Source: Patiria miniata
Lineage: Eukaryota > Echinodermata > Asteroidea > Valvatida > Asterinidae
NCBI RefSeq assembly: GCF_015706575.1
Contig: NW_024037065.1
Span: 2,046,001 to 2,110,000, forward strand
Length of the DNA: 64,000 nt
Reading direction: 5' to 3'
The position numbers were made by a program, and so were the translations under genes. The stretch's first letter is position 1. Every line of letters starts with the position of its first letter. Below, in pieces: positions 33,598 through 43,838 of the stretch. The notes below the pieces were generated by a model. It had not been told where the DNA came from. It saw only the letters and a program-made list of their open reading frames with translations, and searched no databases.

Positions 33598-35089
33598 TTG
33601 TACAAAATTGTAGTAACAACTGATTGCAATAAAATAATGCACATTAATATCCTCCTTAAATGCAAGTACAGTCTGTCTTGAGCCAATATTGCTCATCAGG
33701 GCGGTGTTTATATTCGGTTTCAGTAGCATTAAACTACTGAAAATAGTTTCTATCACCCCTATCTATTGCAGGTTACTCCCCAGCTAATGCCGGTACCCAC
33801 TTATACTCCTGGGTGGAGAGAGGCAAGGGTGATGAAGTGGCTTGCCTATGGACACATCATATGATATAACAGCAGCTGGATTGGAACCTCTGACTCTCTT
33901 GATTATGAGTCATGAATTGTAACCACATAGGCCATACTCCCCTCTTTGTAACTTAATTATATAGTGTATAAATGCGCCATCACAGTACATGTGCACATAG
34001 ACCTAGTCAACTCAACATCCCTTCACCCCCAAAAAGGAAAAAGCAACTGCAAAACGTGTGAATAAAAATGTACACATGTACATCTTCACACAAAAAAGAG
34101 AGTAATTTAGACACAACGGAAAGATTCCGAAAAAATAAATTAAGAAATTGTCTAGTGATCATCTGCAACTGTTTAATTTTTCTGACCAGCCTATACATCA
34201 CTGTCATGTCTGTATCAGTACTACTACTATTCTTTGCAATTTAATATGTCCCCTTGGCCTTACATTTTTTTATTTTTAGCTTTTACAACAATCCAAAATT
34301 AGATGTTGCATAAATATACGTTGTCTTGGGCACTATCTGTCGATTATGACAGAAATCTTGGATTTAACTTCATTTTCTAAAACAAATCCTCCCGAGTTGT
34401 GAATTTAAAGAATCGGCTCCATAGCATCACCATCGACAGCACATGCACATCATAATTAACTGATTCAGTGATTGTGTCCGACATGTAGGGTACATTGGAC
34501 ATGTTGTACAAACTGTGTTGGATAAGTATGTAATTGAAGTAGCCTAATTGTAAATAAATTGTTTTCATCAATCATTGTTCCTGTGGAATCATCACGGTCT
34601 ACTCTGGTCGTCAGTTATTTACAACTAGGCCTAGTCATGCTAGTCCTACGTCCTATTTCTACAGCAGTCCTGGCACTTATCATGCTTATGTCTTGACACT
34701 TTGGAAAGAATGTTGTCAGTAGTATCCAGACACCACTTGGTTCTAATCTAAAACTAAAAAAAAAAATTACTATTTTTAAAACAATGTTCATTTCCTAACA
34801 CTCAGTTTCATTGAAAATGTTTCTCAATCCCAGATTCATGTCTTTTCATTTTTGCAATGACTGACCTTTATATTGAGATGATAGGCCTATTATAAACAGT
34901 GGCGTCGGGGCTAATTTTATTTCTTTCCATGCATTGATATTGTCTTATTGATAAGCAGATAAGGAGACAGCGTACATACATGTACGTGATGTACAAACTG
35001 AATTGTGTTTTACGCATAGCCTACACGTGTGTACGTACATGTACAATGTACATGTACATGTATGTAGGCCTGTGTGTACGCGTGTACAT
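32718..35089. repeat. Tandem duplication, first copy (2.37 kb)
   Basis: The stretch beginning TGATGACATTCCCATTGCGG inside exon 9 repeats at 35090-37460 with only one or two base differences. It covers half of exon 9, exon 10 and about 1.5 kb of downstream noncoding sequence. Confidence 0.93.
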
Positions 35090-37460
35090 TGATGACATTC
35101 CCATTGCGGCATTTGAAAGGTTGAGCCGGGAAGCAGCCAATATCTGTAACAAATTTGAGGAAGTTTTTCTCAAGTTTGCTGATATTCATCATGGAATTAA
35201 CCATTCAAATCCAATCACACCTGAAGACAATCAGAAAATTGGTGCGTATTTTTTGCATTTTTGCATTCTTTTAGTAGCATTTTGTTTGCACGTGGTCTGT
35301 GACCTTGCAGCTGATGGAGTAAAAGGTGCCTTCTCTTCTTCATAAGTTGGGTCTGTAGGTCTTGCTGTCTGTTGACCTCACCTGTTACAGCCTGGTCAAA
35401 GCTGTATTCATCAAAACATCGGGGAAAACACCTGTTAAAAAAAAAAAAAAATAACACCAAAAAGAATTTTCATTTTTTGTGAGTTGTACCTCATGTGAAC
35501 TAAAAATATGGCTTTATTATTTGGATACTTACTAATCCAATCTGTCAAGAAAAAATAATTTCTTGTCATGTATTGACTTTTGAGCATTAAGTAGACTTTT
35601 TCTTTTATTCAGCCATTTCATTTTTTTGATACTCTGCCCATTCCTTGCACTTTGTTGCAGATGTCAGCATTCAAGAATTTATGCGGTGCTTTAGGTCCTC
35701 CTTTCCAGGTGTGAACATCAGCCCAAAAATGCATTTGCTGGAGGACCATGCAACACAACAGCTTGCTATGTACAAAGTAGGGTTTGGTCTTCTTAACGAA
35801 CAGGGAGGGGAACTTGTGCATACCGAGTTCAACCGGGCAGGACGAGTTGTTCAAGGAATGCGAGATCCACTTCAGAAGTTGCTCAGCATCATGCGACGTC
35901 ATCACACCACAACCACCCCAGAAGTGAGGGCATGCATCCAGACCTCAAGCAGAAAAAAGGAAGAATAATTGTACAAAATTGTAGTAACAACTGATTGCAA
36001 TAAAATAATGCACATTAATATCCTCCTTAAATGCAAGTACAGTCTGTCTTGAGCCAATATTGCTCATCAGGGCGGTGTTTATATTCGGTTTCAGTAGCAT
36101 TAAACTACTGAAAATAGTTTCTATCACCCCTATCTATTGCAGGTTACTCCCCAGCTAATGCCGGTACCCACTTATACTCCTGGGTGGAGAGAGGCAAGGG
36201 TGATGAAGTGGCTTGCCTATGGACACATCATATGATATAACAGCAGCTGGATTGGAACCTCTGACTCTCTTGATTATGAGTCATGAATTGTAACCACATA
36301 GGCCATACTCCCCTCTTTGTAACTTAATTATATAGTGTATAAATGCGCCATCACAGTACATGTGCACATAGACCTAGTCAACTCAACATCCCTTCACCCC
36401 CAAAAAGGAAAAAGCAACTGCAAAACGTGTGAATAAAAATGTACACATGTACATCTTCACACAAAAAAGAGAGTAATTTAGACACAACGGAAAGATTCCA
36501 AAAAATAAATTAAGAAATTGTCTAGTGATCATCTGCAACTGTTTAATTTTTCTGACCAGCCTATACATCACTGTCATGTCTGTATCAGTACTACTACTAT
36601 TCTTTGCAATTTAATATGTCCCCTTGGCCTTACATTTTTTTATTTTTAGCTTTTACAACAATCCAAAATTAGATGTTGCATAAATATACGTTGTCTTGGG
36701 CACTATCTGTCGATTATGACAGAAATCTTGGATTTAACTTCATTTTCTAAAACAAATCCTCCCGAGTTGTGAATTTAAAGAATCGGCTCCATAGCATCAC
36801 CATCGACAGCACATGCACATCATAATTAACTGATTCAGTGATTGTGTCCGACATGTAGGGTACATTGGACATGTTGTACAAACTGTGTTGGATAAGTATG
36901 TAATTGAAGTAGCCTAATTGTAAATAAATTGTTTTCATCAATCATTGTTCCTGTGGAATCATCACGGTCTACTCTGGTCGTCAGTTATTTACAACTAGGC
37001 CTAGTCATGCTAGTCCTACGTCCTATTTCTACAGCAGTCCTGGCACTTATCATGCTTATGTCTTGACACTTTGGAAAGAATGTTGTCAGTAGTATCCAGA
37101 CACCACTTGGTTCTAATCTAAAACTAAAAAAAAAAATTACTATTTTTAAAACAATGTTCATTTCCTAACACTCAGTTTCATTGAAAATGTTTCTCAATCC
37201 CAGATTCATGTCTTTTCATTTTTGCAATGACTGACCTTTATATTGAGATGATAGGCCTATTATAAACAGTGGCGTCGGGGCTAATTTTATTTCTTTCCAT
37301 GCATTGATATTGTCTTATTGATAAGCAGATAAGGAGACAGCGTACATACATGTACGTGATGTACAAACTGAATTGTGTTTTACGCATAGCCTACACGTGT
37401 GTACGTACATGTACAATGTACATGTACATGTATGTAGGCCTGTGTGTACGCGTGTACTCA
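35090..37460. repeat. Tandem duplication, second copy with duplicate exons 9-10
   Basis: This is a near-identical copy of 32718-35089. It contains a 5'-truncated exon 9 (35090-35240) and a full exon 10 (35661-35968), now placed after the gene's stop codon. The join to upstream sequence lies in a TACATGTACA-rich microsatellite. Confidence 0.93.
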
Positions 37461-37541
37461 CACGTGTACGTTCATGCCAAACACCCAAATTTGCTACGAT
37501 CAAAACCGATAATATCTCTCTAAATTGTCATTGCCCGCTAC

Positions 37542-37745
37542 TTACACTAATAACATCCTCTGATAAATATTTCGATTCACCGATGTAACACTAGTTTTGA
37601 CCTTCAAAAAGTCGAACTCCGTCGGAACATCCGTTGTTTCTGCAGACGTTTTTTCGTCACCGCACGTTGTTTCTGGATTTTTCCAAGATCGCGAAGAATG
37701 ACGTACCTTCGAGCCCATTTTCAAATTATCCAGGAAAACAGCCAA
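37542..37745 (-). other. Short minus-strand open frame near the right end of the RAG1-like element
   Basis: A 67-codon frame starts with ATG 250 bases inside the right terminus and points inward. In ProtoRAG this is where the RAG2-like gene would begin. The product (opening MAVFLDNLKMGSKVRHSS) shows no kelch repeat and no likeness to RAG2 that I can see. ATGGGCTCGAAG followed by GTACGTC could be a short first exon with a donor. I list it only as a candidate. Confidence 0.15.
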
Positions 37746-37994
37746 TCATGAGCCCACAAATGGTATGACATCATAGAACGTTGACCAAATAAGGATTTAA
37801 AAAACTTTGCATATTTAAATTACCAGTCAGCCAATCGCAATTCCGAAAAAGGTCAAAGGTCAAAGTTTGCATCTTGCCATAAAGCCTTGTACTATGCGAA
37901 CGCAGTAAACAGTCGCGACGCGCAACGGAAATTTTTCCGCCTGGCCAAATAGGAACAACTGAGGGCGCTGTTTTAAACGCTCGAAACAGCCGTG

Positions 37995-38026
37995 CATGCG
38001 ACGTCATCACACTACAACCACCCTAG
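37995..38026 (+). pseudogene. Continuation of the interrupted RAG1-like last exon
   Basis: CATGCGACGTCATCACAC and the following ACAACCACCC match exon 10 (33521-33550). They resume the copy that breaks off at 27945; CATG is the duplicated target. Confidence 0.8.
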
Positions 38027-38033
38027 TCTTGGG

Positions 38034-38139
38034 TCCAAGACCTTCCTGTTGTTTATTCCTCGACCACATCACTCTCACAAACGATCGCTGATAGAGGGCG
38101 CCATCTCGAGACGAACCGCTATCACAGGAAGGTCTTGGA
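38034..38139. repeat. 106-bp palindrome-ended unit (MITE-like)
   Basis: TCCAAGACCTTCCTGT at 38034-38049 is a perfect inverted repeat of ACAGGAAGGTCTTGGA at 38124-38139, with 74 bases between. This may be a tiny MITE or a fold-back sequence; no target duplication is clear. Confidence 0.6.
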
Positions 38140-38156
38140 TATCTCGCACCGCTAGA

Positions 38157-38452
38157 GCGGGAGCCGGGGGGGGGGGGTCAACCTAGCCGGAAAGTTGACC
38201 AATGTTCATGTATGCAGCAATGTTCCACATGCATTCCAATGTAAGGAAATGGACGTCTGCCGGGCACACTTTGGTGGGTATAGTCAGGAGGGCCATGAGA
38301 AAGTGGCCACAAAATTGAGCTAGATCAGCTGGTGAGTTAACCATATGAAACCTACTGGAAAATGTTGGGCCTAGTCTCAGGTATCATGAATGGCCACTGC
38401 CAGACATTTTCAGTGGTGGAAGGTGCCCGCCAGACATGGAAAACCTGAATAG
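38157..38452. repeat. Dispersed terminal-type repeat A, copy 2
   Basis: Same orientation as copy 1 at 24117, retaining the AATGTTCATGTATGCAGCAA stretch that copy 1 lacks. It directly abuts the right arm of the large inverted repeat. Confidence 0.7.
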
Positions 38453-38457
38453 GATGC

Positions 38458-40983
38458 AAATTCCATCGTTTCAATAGTTTTGGTGCAGTGCCAGCAGGGG
38501 CCACGGAACCGGGGTGGGGTGGGGGGAGACACTCGGATTTTTCCAGGTCATCAAGTGCCTCTCTCGTGGTTATAAATGTACCCCATCGATATGAACAACA
38601 AAACTGCCCCTCCAACGCACACGTATAAGCATAATCGCACTGTAGCAAATAAAGCAGTCACTGAGCTGGCCATCAAAAGCAACAGTGCCCCTCTCACGAT
38701 AAAAAAAAATTGGTCTCTCTACATACCTTTAGTCAAATTCATGGGGGGGGGGGACCACAGAGGTTACTGGCAGGAGCGGAGGACGTATAACGTGCCGTGT
38801 GCCGAAGGACCAAGGGCGGATCCAAGAGGATGAGGGGCATGGGCCCATGCCTCCCCCACAATAACGAACCCAATTGTATTTGAAGTGATAATAAAATACA
38901 GTAACGAACCCAATTGTATTTTTAGTGATGTCATAAAAAAGGCAGCCACTACGTACACCATCTTTTCCTAAAACAAATTGGTTACAGTGTTCAGAAATTG
39001 CCTCAGATCTCACCACAGAGCATCTAGAATCCATTTTATTCCGGGGCCTTAAGCGGGCCCTGAACCCAACGTGCCGAAATTTTGTGAACCCACTTATTGG
39101 GGGACCACATTTTTCTGCAAAAATAAAATGAGATTCAGATCGGCCATTGCGGAGGCCGAAGAGCTCTCACTTTCACACCGACTGAAGGTGCCCCATTTTC
39201 TGAGCAGTTGCCCCTTTTTGGTGTTGCCCCCCCCCCCCCCCCCCCGTTTGAAAAGCATTCCGCCGTCCCTGCCTGCTGGTACCGTACATCAGATTCCAAC
39301 TAGACAAACTTGTTTGTTTCTGCATTCAATAGGGGACGTTGAACATTATTGGGTTTAACAAATACAAAACAAATGGGATGTCTTCCTAATAAGTAAAAGT
39401 AATAACAGAAGAGGGACAATTTCGACGATTGCACGTAAATACACACTTTGGGCGGGACGTCACCACGTTATGGGAAAGTTTCTTTTAAAATTTTTATGCA
39501 AATTTTAGGAATGAGATATGTCGACTTCCTGCTGTCCTCTCAGTTTTCTGTCCCTACAAATACATCCTAGCAACAAGTGTTTGTCCCCATCACTACAGAA
39601 CAAGAAAGGTGCATTTGAACGCACCCGGGAGCAAAGGGAGAAAGTAGGGGCAATGGTAAGTCATTAGAAATTCGACCCGACGAGGAAAACGCTACATGTA
39701 TTTAGTTAAATATTTCGGAACCGAAGCGAACAGAAAGGAAGAAGGGACGTATTAAAGTGGCAGGTGTATTACATTCGTGTGAGTACACAGCGTTTAAAAA
39801 TACAATATTATTAAAACTCAAAATGGCATTTACAAGAATAATGTATGGGGCCAGCACACAAAAGAGGGATTATTGGAGTTGAGGAGAGATCCACAGGTGA
39901 ACATAATATGATGAAGAAATGACCGGCAACGAACAAAAGAGATTTGTTTGGGCGAGGATAAACGGAATGGGGTGGGGGTTGAGAGAGATATCAGGCTGGG
40001 GGTCAAAGAGAGTGGCAAGAAGTGGGATCATAGGAGACTTAAAAATTGGGTATTTTTTTCCTCCTGTGCCCCCTCCTTCCCAACCCCCTCCCCTCCATTC
40101 TCACCAAAGCATAATACCCTATGTATCTCCCCCTCCTTACTCTTTATCTCTCTCATATGTTTCTCCATCCATCCCTACATGCCCGTGTGTCCCCCATGGC
40201 ACGTGTTTCTTTATATACATACCGGTACCAGTACCACTGTCATTTGTCAGCAAAATTACAAATTGACCTCGTTTGAATCAGAGTGCTCTTAATCACACCC
40301 CGATTTACATATTAAGGCCACGCCCATAAAAGGGTAAAATAACAAGTGTTATAACGTAAGAATGTTTTACCTTGTGCCTAAATGTATTTTAAAGCATAAC
40401 TGAACAGGGGAAAATGTGCAAAAAAAACCATGTTCTTGTAAGTTTTAAAGTGTTTACTATCCGTACCCTTTTCTATAAGCTCCGACTCCAGCACGTGTAA
40501 TCTAATGTACATGTACTGCTAACCTGGTCAATAGCCTATTTGTTTTGGGAAATAGACATTTGATGAGAACATTGTGTTTTGTTTTTTTTAGAAATGGGTA
40601 CAAAATAGCCAAAATACATCGGCAAACATGCCAGGAAAACTTGACAGGATTAATAGAATGCGTTGCGATGATATAAACGAAAATATGCTTGGAAAGGGGG
40701 GGGTGGCCCCGCCCCCTCCATGCTATTGGCATCGCTCTTAAGTTAATTAGTCTGATCCTAAATTACTCGTAAGTTACCTTTTTATTTTCTTCAAGCATTA
40801 AAGCACTTATAAAAACGGGATTTACAATTTCCCATATCGTGGCGTTGCAACTGTATCAGCGAAAAGGAATGGGAGTGGGTTATGGCCACGCCCCTCCTAT
40901 ACAGGTTTTTCATGTCTGGCGGGCACCTTCCACCACTGAAAATGTCTGGCAGTGGCCATTCATGATACCTGGGACTAGGCCTA
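38458..40983. repeat. Right arm of the 2.5-kb inverted repeat
   Basis: Reverse complement of 24340-26861. At its outer end the repeat-A homology is cut at GACTAGGCC (40983) and resumes at 59435 with GGCCCAACATT, so the block 40984-59434 was inserted into it. Confidence 0.85.
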
Positions 40984-42367
40984 TACTGGCCTCGAAGCAA
41001 AACGAGAAAGCCCCTATCCAGTAGTTTAACCACACGGCACTAAGAAGTAAACTGGAAAACACTTGAGTTGAAATTACTCATCTTTAATCCAGAACTACTC
41101 CCTTGCCTAGATACGGTAAAACCGTAAGAAAAATACAAAAACTTGTATCGGTTATGCATGTCTACATGGTACATGTACATATATGTGAAAAAGTAAGGAT
41201 TCAATAAAGACCTAACACAGTTTAAGAAAAAGACAGATACATCCTCATGTGATCATACAAAACATTCAAATACATCGGGAATCCAAAATAGTGAGAAATT
41301 CCGTGAAACCAAAATAATTACAGGTATGTGTACATGAAATGAAAAGCTACCATGTCCAGTCAACAAAAACTTACAGACTTGTGGATTTCCAATCTTCCTG
41401 GAAAATCAGAAGCTCTATGGATGTGTCATGTAATCACGCTGTAAAAACAATCCATAAATGTAGGCCCTTAAACAATGTGTGTGCAGTTGAGATGATTATA
41501 CAATACACAGTACATTATACAATACACAATATAGAGCATGTCAAGGGTCGCACAAGAATAGAACCAAAGTTAGGCTTCTAACGATAATTTAAACATTGAC
41601 AAACTTCAAAGGTTAACACTCACAAGGTTTAGAAAACCTAGCATACTCTTCCACGACGTCTGTCCAAACTGCAACAAGTAATAAAAGGGGACTCTAAATA
41701 ATCATAACACGAAGCCTAACAACGATACATGTAGAGAATCTACTAGACATAACATGGCTTATACAAGAAAAGAAGCTTAAATTTATCCCACAAGAATTCC
41801 ACAATTTAAGCACCCAAATCATCTACTCTAATTATCTGAGAGCAAAACAAATGATGTCAACTTACATAAGGACATGTGGATGCAGAACAAAAGGTAAGAA
41901 ACTCTAAGAACACTCATAATTTTAGACGTTCTATTTACATAGTTGTCGAGACTGCGCGAACACGAAAAACACAGCCCCGCTGCCACAAGGTTCAGCCAGG
42001 CAGGCGCATGCGCGATGCCCTTCTAAGCATGAGTGGCGCCCTTCGTGAGGCAGCACCTTCACCGTTTTAGTTCTCGTTTTTTAATGATTTTGACATTAGT
42101 TTTTATGACAATAAGGTCGTCCATCATCGTTGTTTGACTGTTATCGGATATGAGATTACCTATAGCGACTATTCTGCTCAAGATTTCCATCAGATTGGAA
42201 CGGATTGGACTGATTTTTAGTGATTTTATTTCGCCAGAAGACGGACTGGGACGTGTGTGTATACCGTGAGTTGCATTCCATACATGCCATATAGCCTATT
42301 GTCCTACCTACGTGCACGTACATTCATCTACTGTTCCAGGACTCCCTTGTTAACTGATTAACTGAAT
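40984..42367. other. Unassigned sequence upstream of the LINE
   Basis: I see no gene here. It may be the LINE 5' untranslated region or part of a further element that received the LINE. It contains TACATGTACA fragments. Confidence 0.4.
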
Positions 42368-42731
42368 ATGTGCCGCTACACTAGAAAATCTCTGCTGCAC
42401 ATAGGAAACAACTGTTCAAAAAACAAAGATGGCCGCAGAATTGACCAGGAGATATGGACAATCATCAAACAAGCACGTATTGCGAATATCCCCAAACGGG
42501 GCTGCAGAGCAGGTAAAAACAAACGAAGAATGATCAAAACTCATATAACTGTACGTCCAGTTGATTCGCCAAATAATCACGATCGAGGAGTTTCTTGTGC
42601 AAATTTGGCAACGTTACCAAGACTAGTGGAAAAAGACCAACCTCTTACCCTGCCTACTGTGTACTTATGTAATCCACGCTCCCTAGTGAACAAGTTTGAT
42701 GAATTCAGAACGACAATACTGGATCTCAATG
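42368..42731 (+). pseudogene. CR1/L2-like LINE, 5' part with start of APE endonuclease
   Basis: This frame opens MCRYTRKSLLHIGNN and shows the RGCRAGKNKRR phrase typical of CR1/L2-type ORF2 N-termini, then the endonuclease start VYLCNPRSLVNKFDEFRTTI. It is cut at CTCAATG by Polinton element 2. The endonuclease resumes in the same frame at 56203. The domain nicks target DNA to prime reverse transcription. Confidence 0.8.
42726..42731. repeat. Left target duplication of Polinton element 2 (TCAATG)
   Basis: TCAATG precedes the AGTAGTAAGG terminus. The right side reads ACTACTCAATG, so the duplication is CAATG, or TCAATG if the terminal T is shared. Confidence 0.8.
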
Positions 42732-43182
42732 AGTAGTAAGGGAGGTGGGGGTATGGGACCAAAATCGAAAAAATCTGCGGCGTGCCTGGGCCCGCCGCTC
42801 TCGATTTTAAAAATAAAGGGAATCCCCCGATCTCCAAAAAAAAAAAAAAAAAAAAAAAATCTGACGCCGGGAGAGAGAGAGAGAGAGAAAAAAAATCTGA
42901 CGCCGGGAGAGAGAGAGAGAGAGAAAAAAAAAAAAAAAAAAAATCTGACTCCGGGAGAGAGAGAGAGAGAGAGAAAAAAAAATGTGTGCCAAGTCAGGGC
43001 CTGTCGCTCTGGAGTTAAAAAAATAAATCTGTCATTGCTAAAATGAGGTGATGTCAACACCACGTGACCTTGAAAAATATGTTAGTCACCACCACGTGAC
43101 CTTGAAACGTGTTGAGGTATGATAAAAATTTGGCGTAAACAACGCGACCTTGAAAAATGTGCGAGTCACCACCACGTGACCT
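42732..43182. repeat. Left terminal inverted repeat of element 2
   Basis: This 451-bp repeat mirrors 55756-56202. It contains three tandem units of poly-A, TCTGACGCCGGGAG and (GA)n at 42836-42985. It then carries three copies of CACGTGACCTT (43061, 43093 and 43173), two of them followed by GAAA, plus a partial copy GCGACCTTGAAAA at 43143. Confidence 0.93.
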
Positions 43183-43252
43183 TAAACTCGGGACAAAAAA
43201 AAATTAGCTCCTCTATCTGTGAAAAGGTAGAGAAGCTGTTTTTTATATAAAA

Positions 43253-43285
43253 ATGGAGAGTAATATGTTTAGACCGACGAGTACT
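43253..43285 (+). promoter_or_regulatory. Duplicate of the DNA polymerase start region
   Basis: ATATAAAA followed by an ATG and nine codons (MESNMFRPT) repeats the promoter-proximal sequence and probable first codons of the polymerase gene at 55655, then stops after two more codons. It lies 70 bases inside the left inverted repeat, in mirror position to the polymerase start. Confidence 0.7.
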
Positions 43286-43330
43286 TGAAAAATTAATAAA
43301 AAATAATATCGGTTTTTATTAAATATATCA

Positions 43331-43810
43331 ATGAGTGAAAACCTCGAGCTATCTGATAAAACAGATCAGTGCGATCATCATATAATTATCGAGAATGGTT
43401 TTTTAGTTTGTGAAACGTGCGGTGAAATAGTCTCACGTTACTTTGATTTTTCGGCAGAAAATGCGCAAGAAGATCGTATCAATTGGTCAATTTTAAAAAG
43501 AAACAAAAGAAAAACTGTGGAGAAACTTGTTTTGTCTGTGTGCCCAGAGCAAGGCTCAGAAGATGTTCAAGAAACAATCAATAACTATAACGAGCTCGTT
43601 AATTACAAAACATTGAGGGGGAATGGTTGCGTCAAACGATCATTAATAGCGGCGTGTTATCATCACGTCGTTGGATTAGACAAAGAACGAGTTAGAGATT
43701 TATTTAAAGTGACTCAAAATCAATTTAATAAGGCACTAAAAAGATACGATGACCACTACAATAAAGGCGGGGCCGAGGGTAACACCCTAAGAGGTGAAAT
43801 AGAGGTATAA
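43331..43810 (+). CDS. TFIIB-like transcription factor
   Basis: The 159-residue product has an N-terminal zinc ribbon (C14, H17, C27, C30 in CDHH-x9-CETCGEIV) like that of TFIIB, and then a cyclin-fold-like part. That part contains LRGNGCVKRSLIAACYHHV and a helix RVRDLFKVTQNQFNKALKRY, which resemble one TFIIB core repeat. Cellular TFIIB has two repeats and about 300 residues, so this is a short single-repeat version. Such proteins position RNA polymerase at promoters; several giant viruses encode them. In this element it could direct transcription of its own AT-rich promoters (inference). It is the only long plus-strand gene in the left half and converges with the penton-like gene 28 bases away. 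Confidence 0.7.
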   Translation: MSENLELSDKTDQCDHHIIIENGFLVCETCGEIVSRYFDFSAENAQEDRINWSILKRNKRKTVEKLVLSVCPEQGSEDVQETINNYNELVNYKTLRGNGCVKRSLIAACYHHVVGLDKERVRDLFKVTQNQFNKALKRYDDHYNKGGAEGNTLRGEIEV

Positions 43811-43838
43811 CTCGGCGGATCGCTTTCATAATGTTTAT

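Larger units (their letters stand above)
27946..37994 (+). mobile_element. RAG1-like (N-RAG-TP/RAG1L type) DNA transposon
   Basis: The element begins CACGGCTGTTCCG and ends CGAAACAGCCGTG, giving short inverted termini that start with CAC as in RAG signal sequences, Transib and Chapaev ends. It is flanked on both sides by CATG, a 4-bp duplication. It carries one plus-strand RAG1-like gene of ten exons. A 2.37-kb part of its 3' half is tandemly duplicated, inflating it to 10.05 kb. Four-base duplications are those of Chapaev-type elements, while ProtoRAG and Transib make five. With the RAG1 N-terminus this recalls the sea-slug N-RAG-TP elements. No RAG2-like kelch frame is visible. Confidence 0.82.

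Noticed and set aside
37542..37745. RAG2-like gene at the right end of the RAG1-like element
   Set aside because: No kelch or PHD motifs are visible; the frame is short and kept only as a weak candidate.
42807..43063. Charged Lys/Glu/Arg frames at the left end of element 2
   Set aside because: They translate the poly-A and (GA)n units of the TIR.
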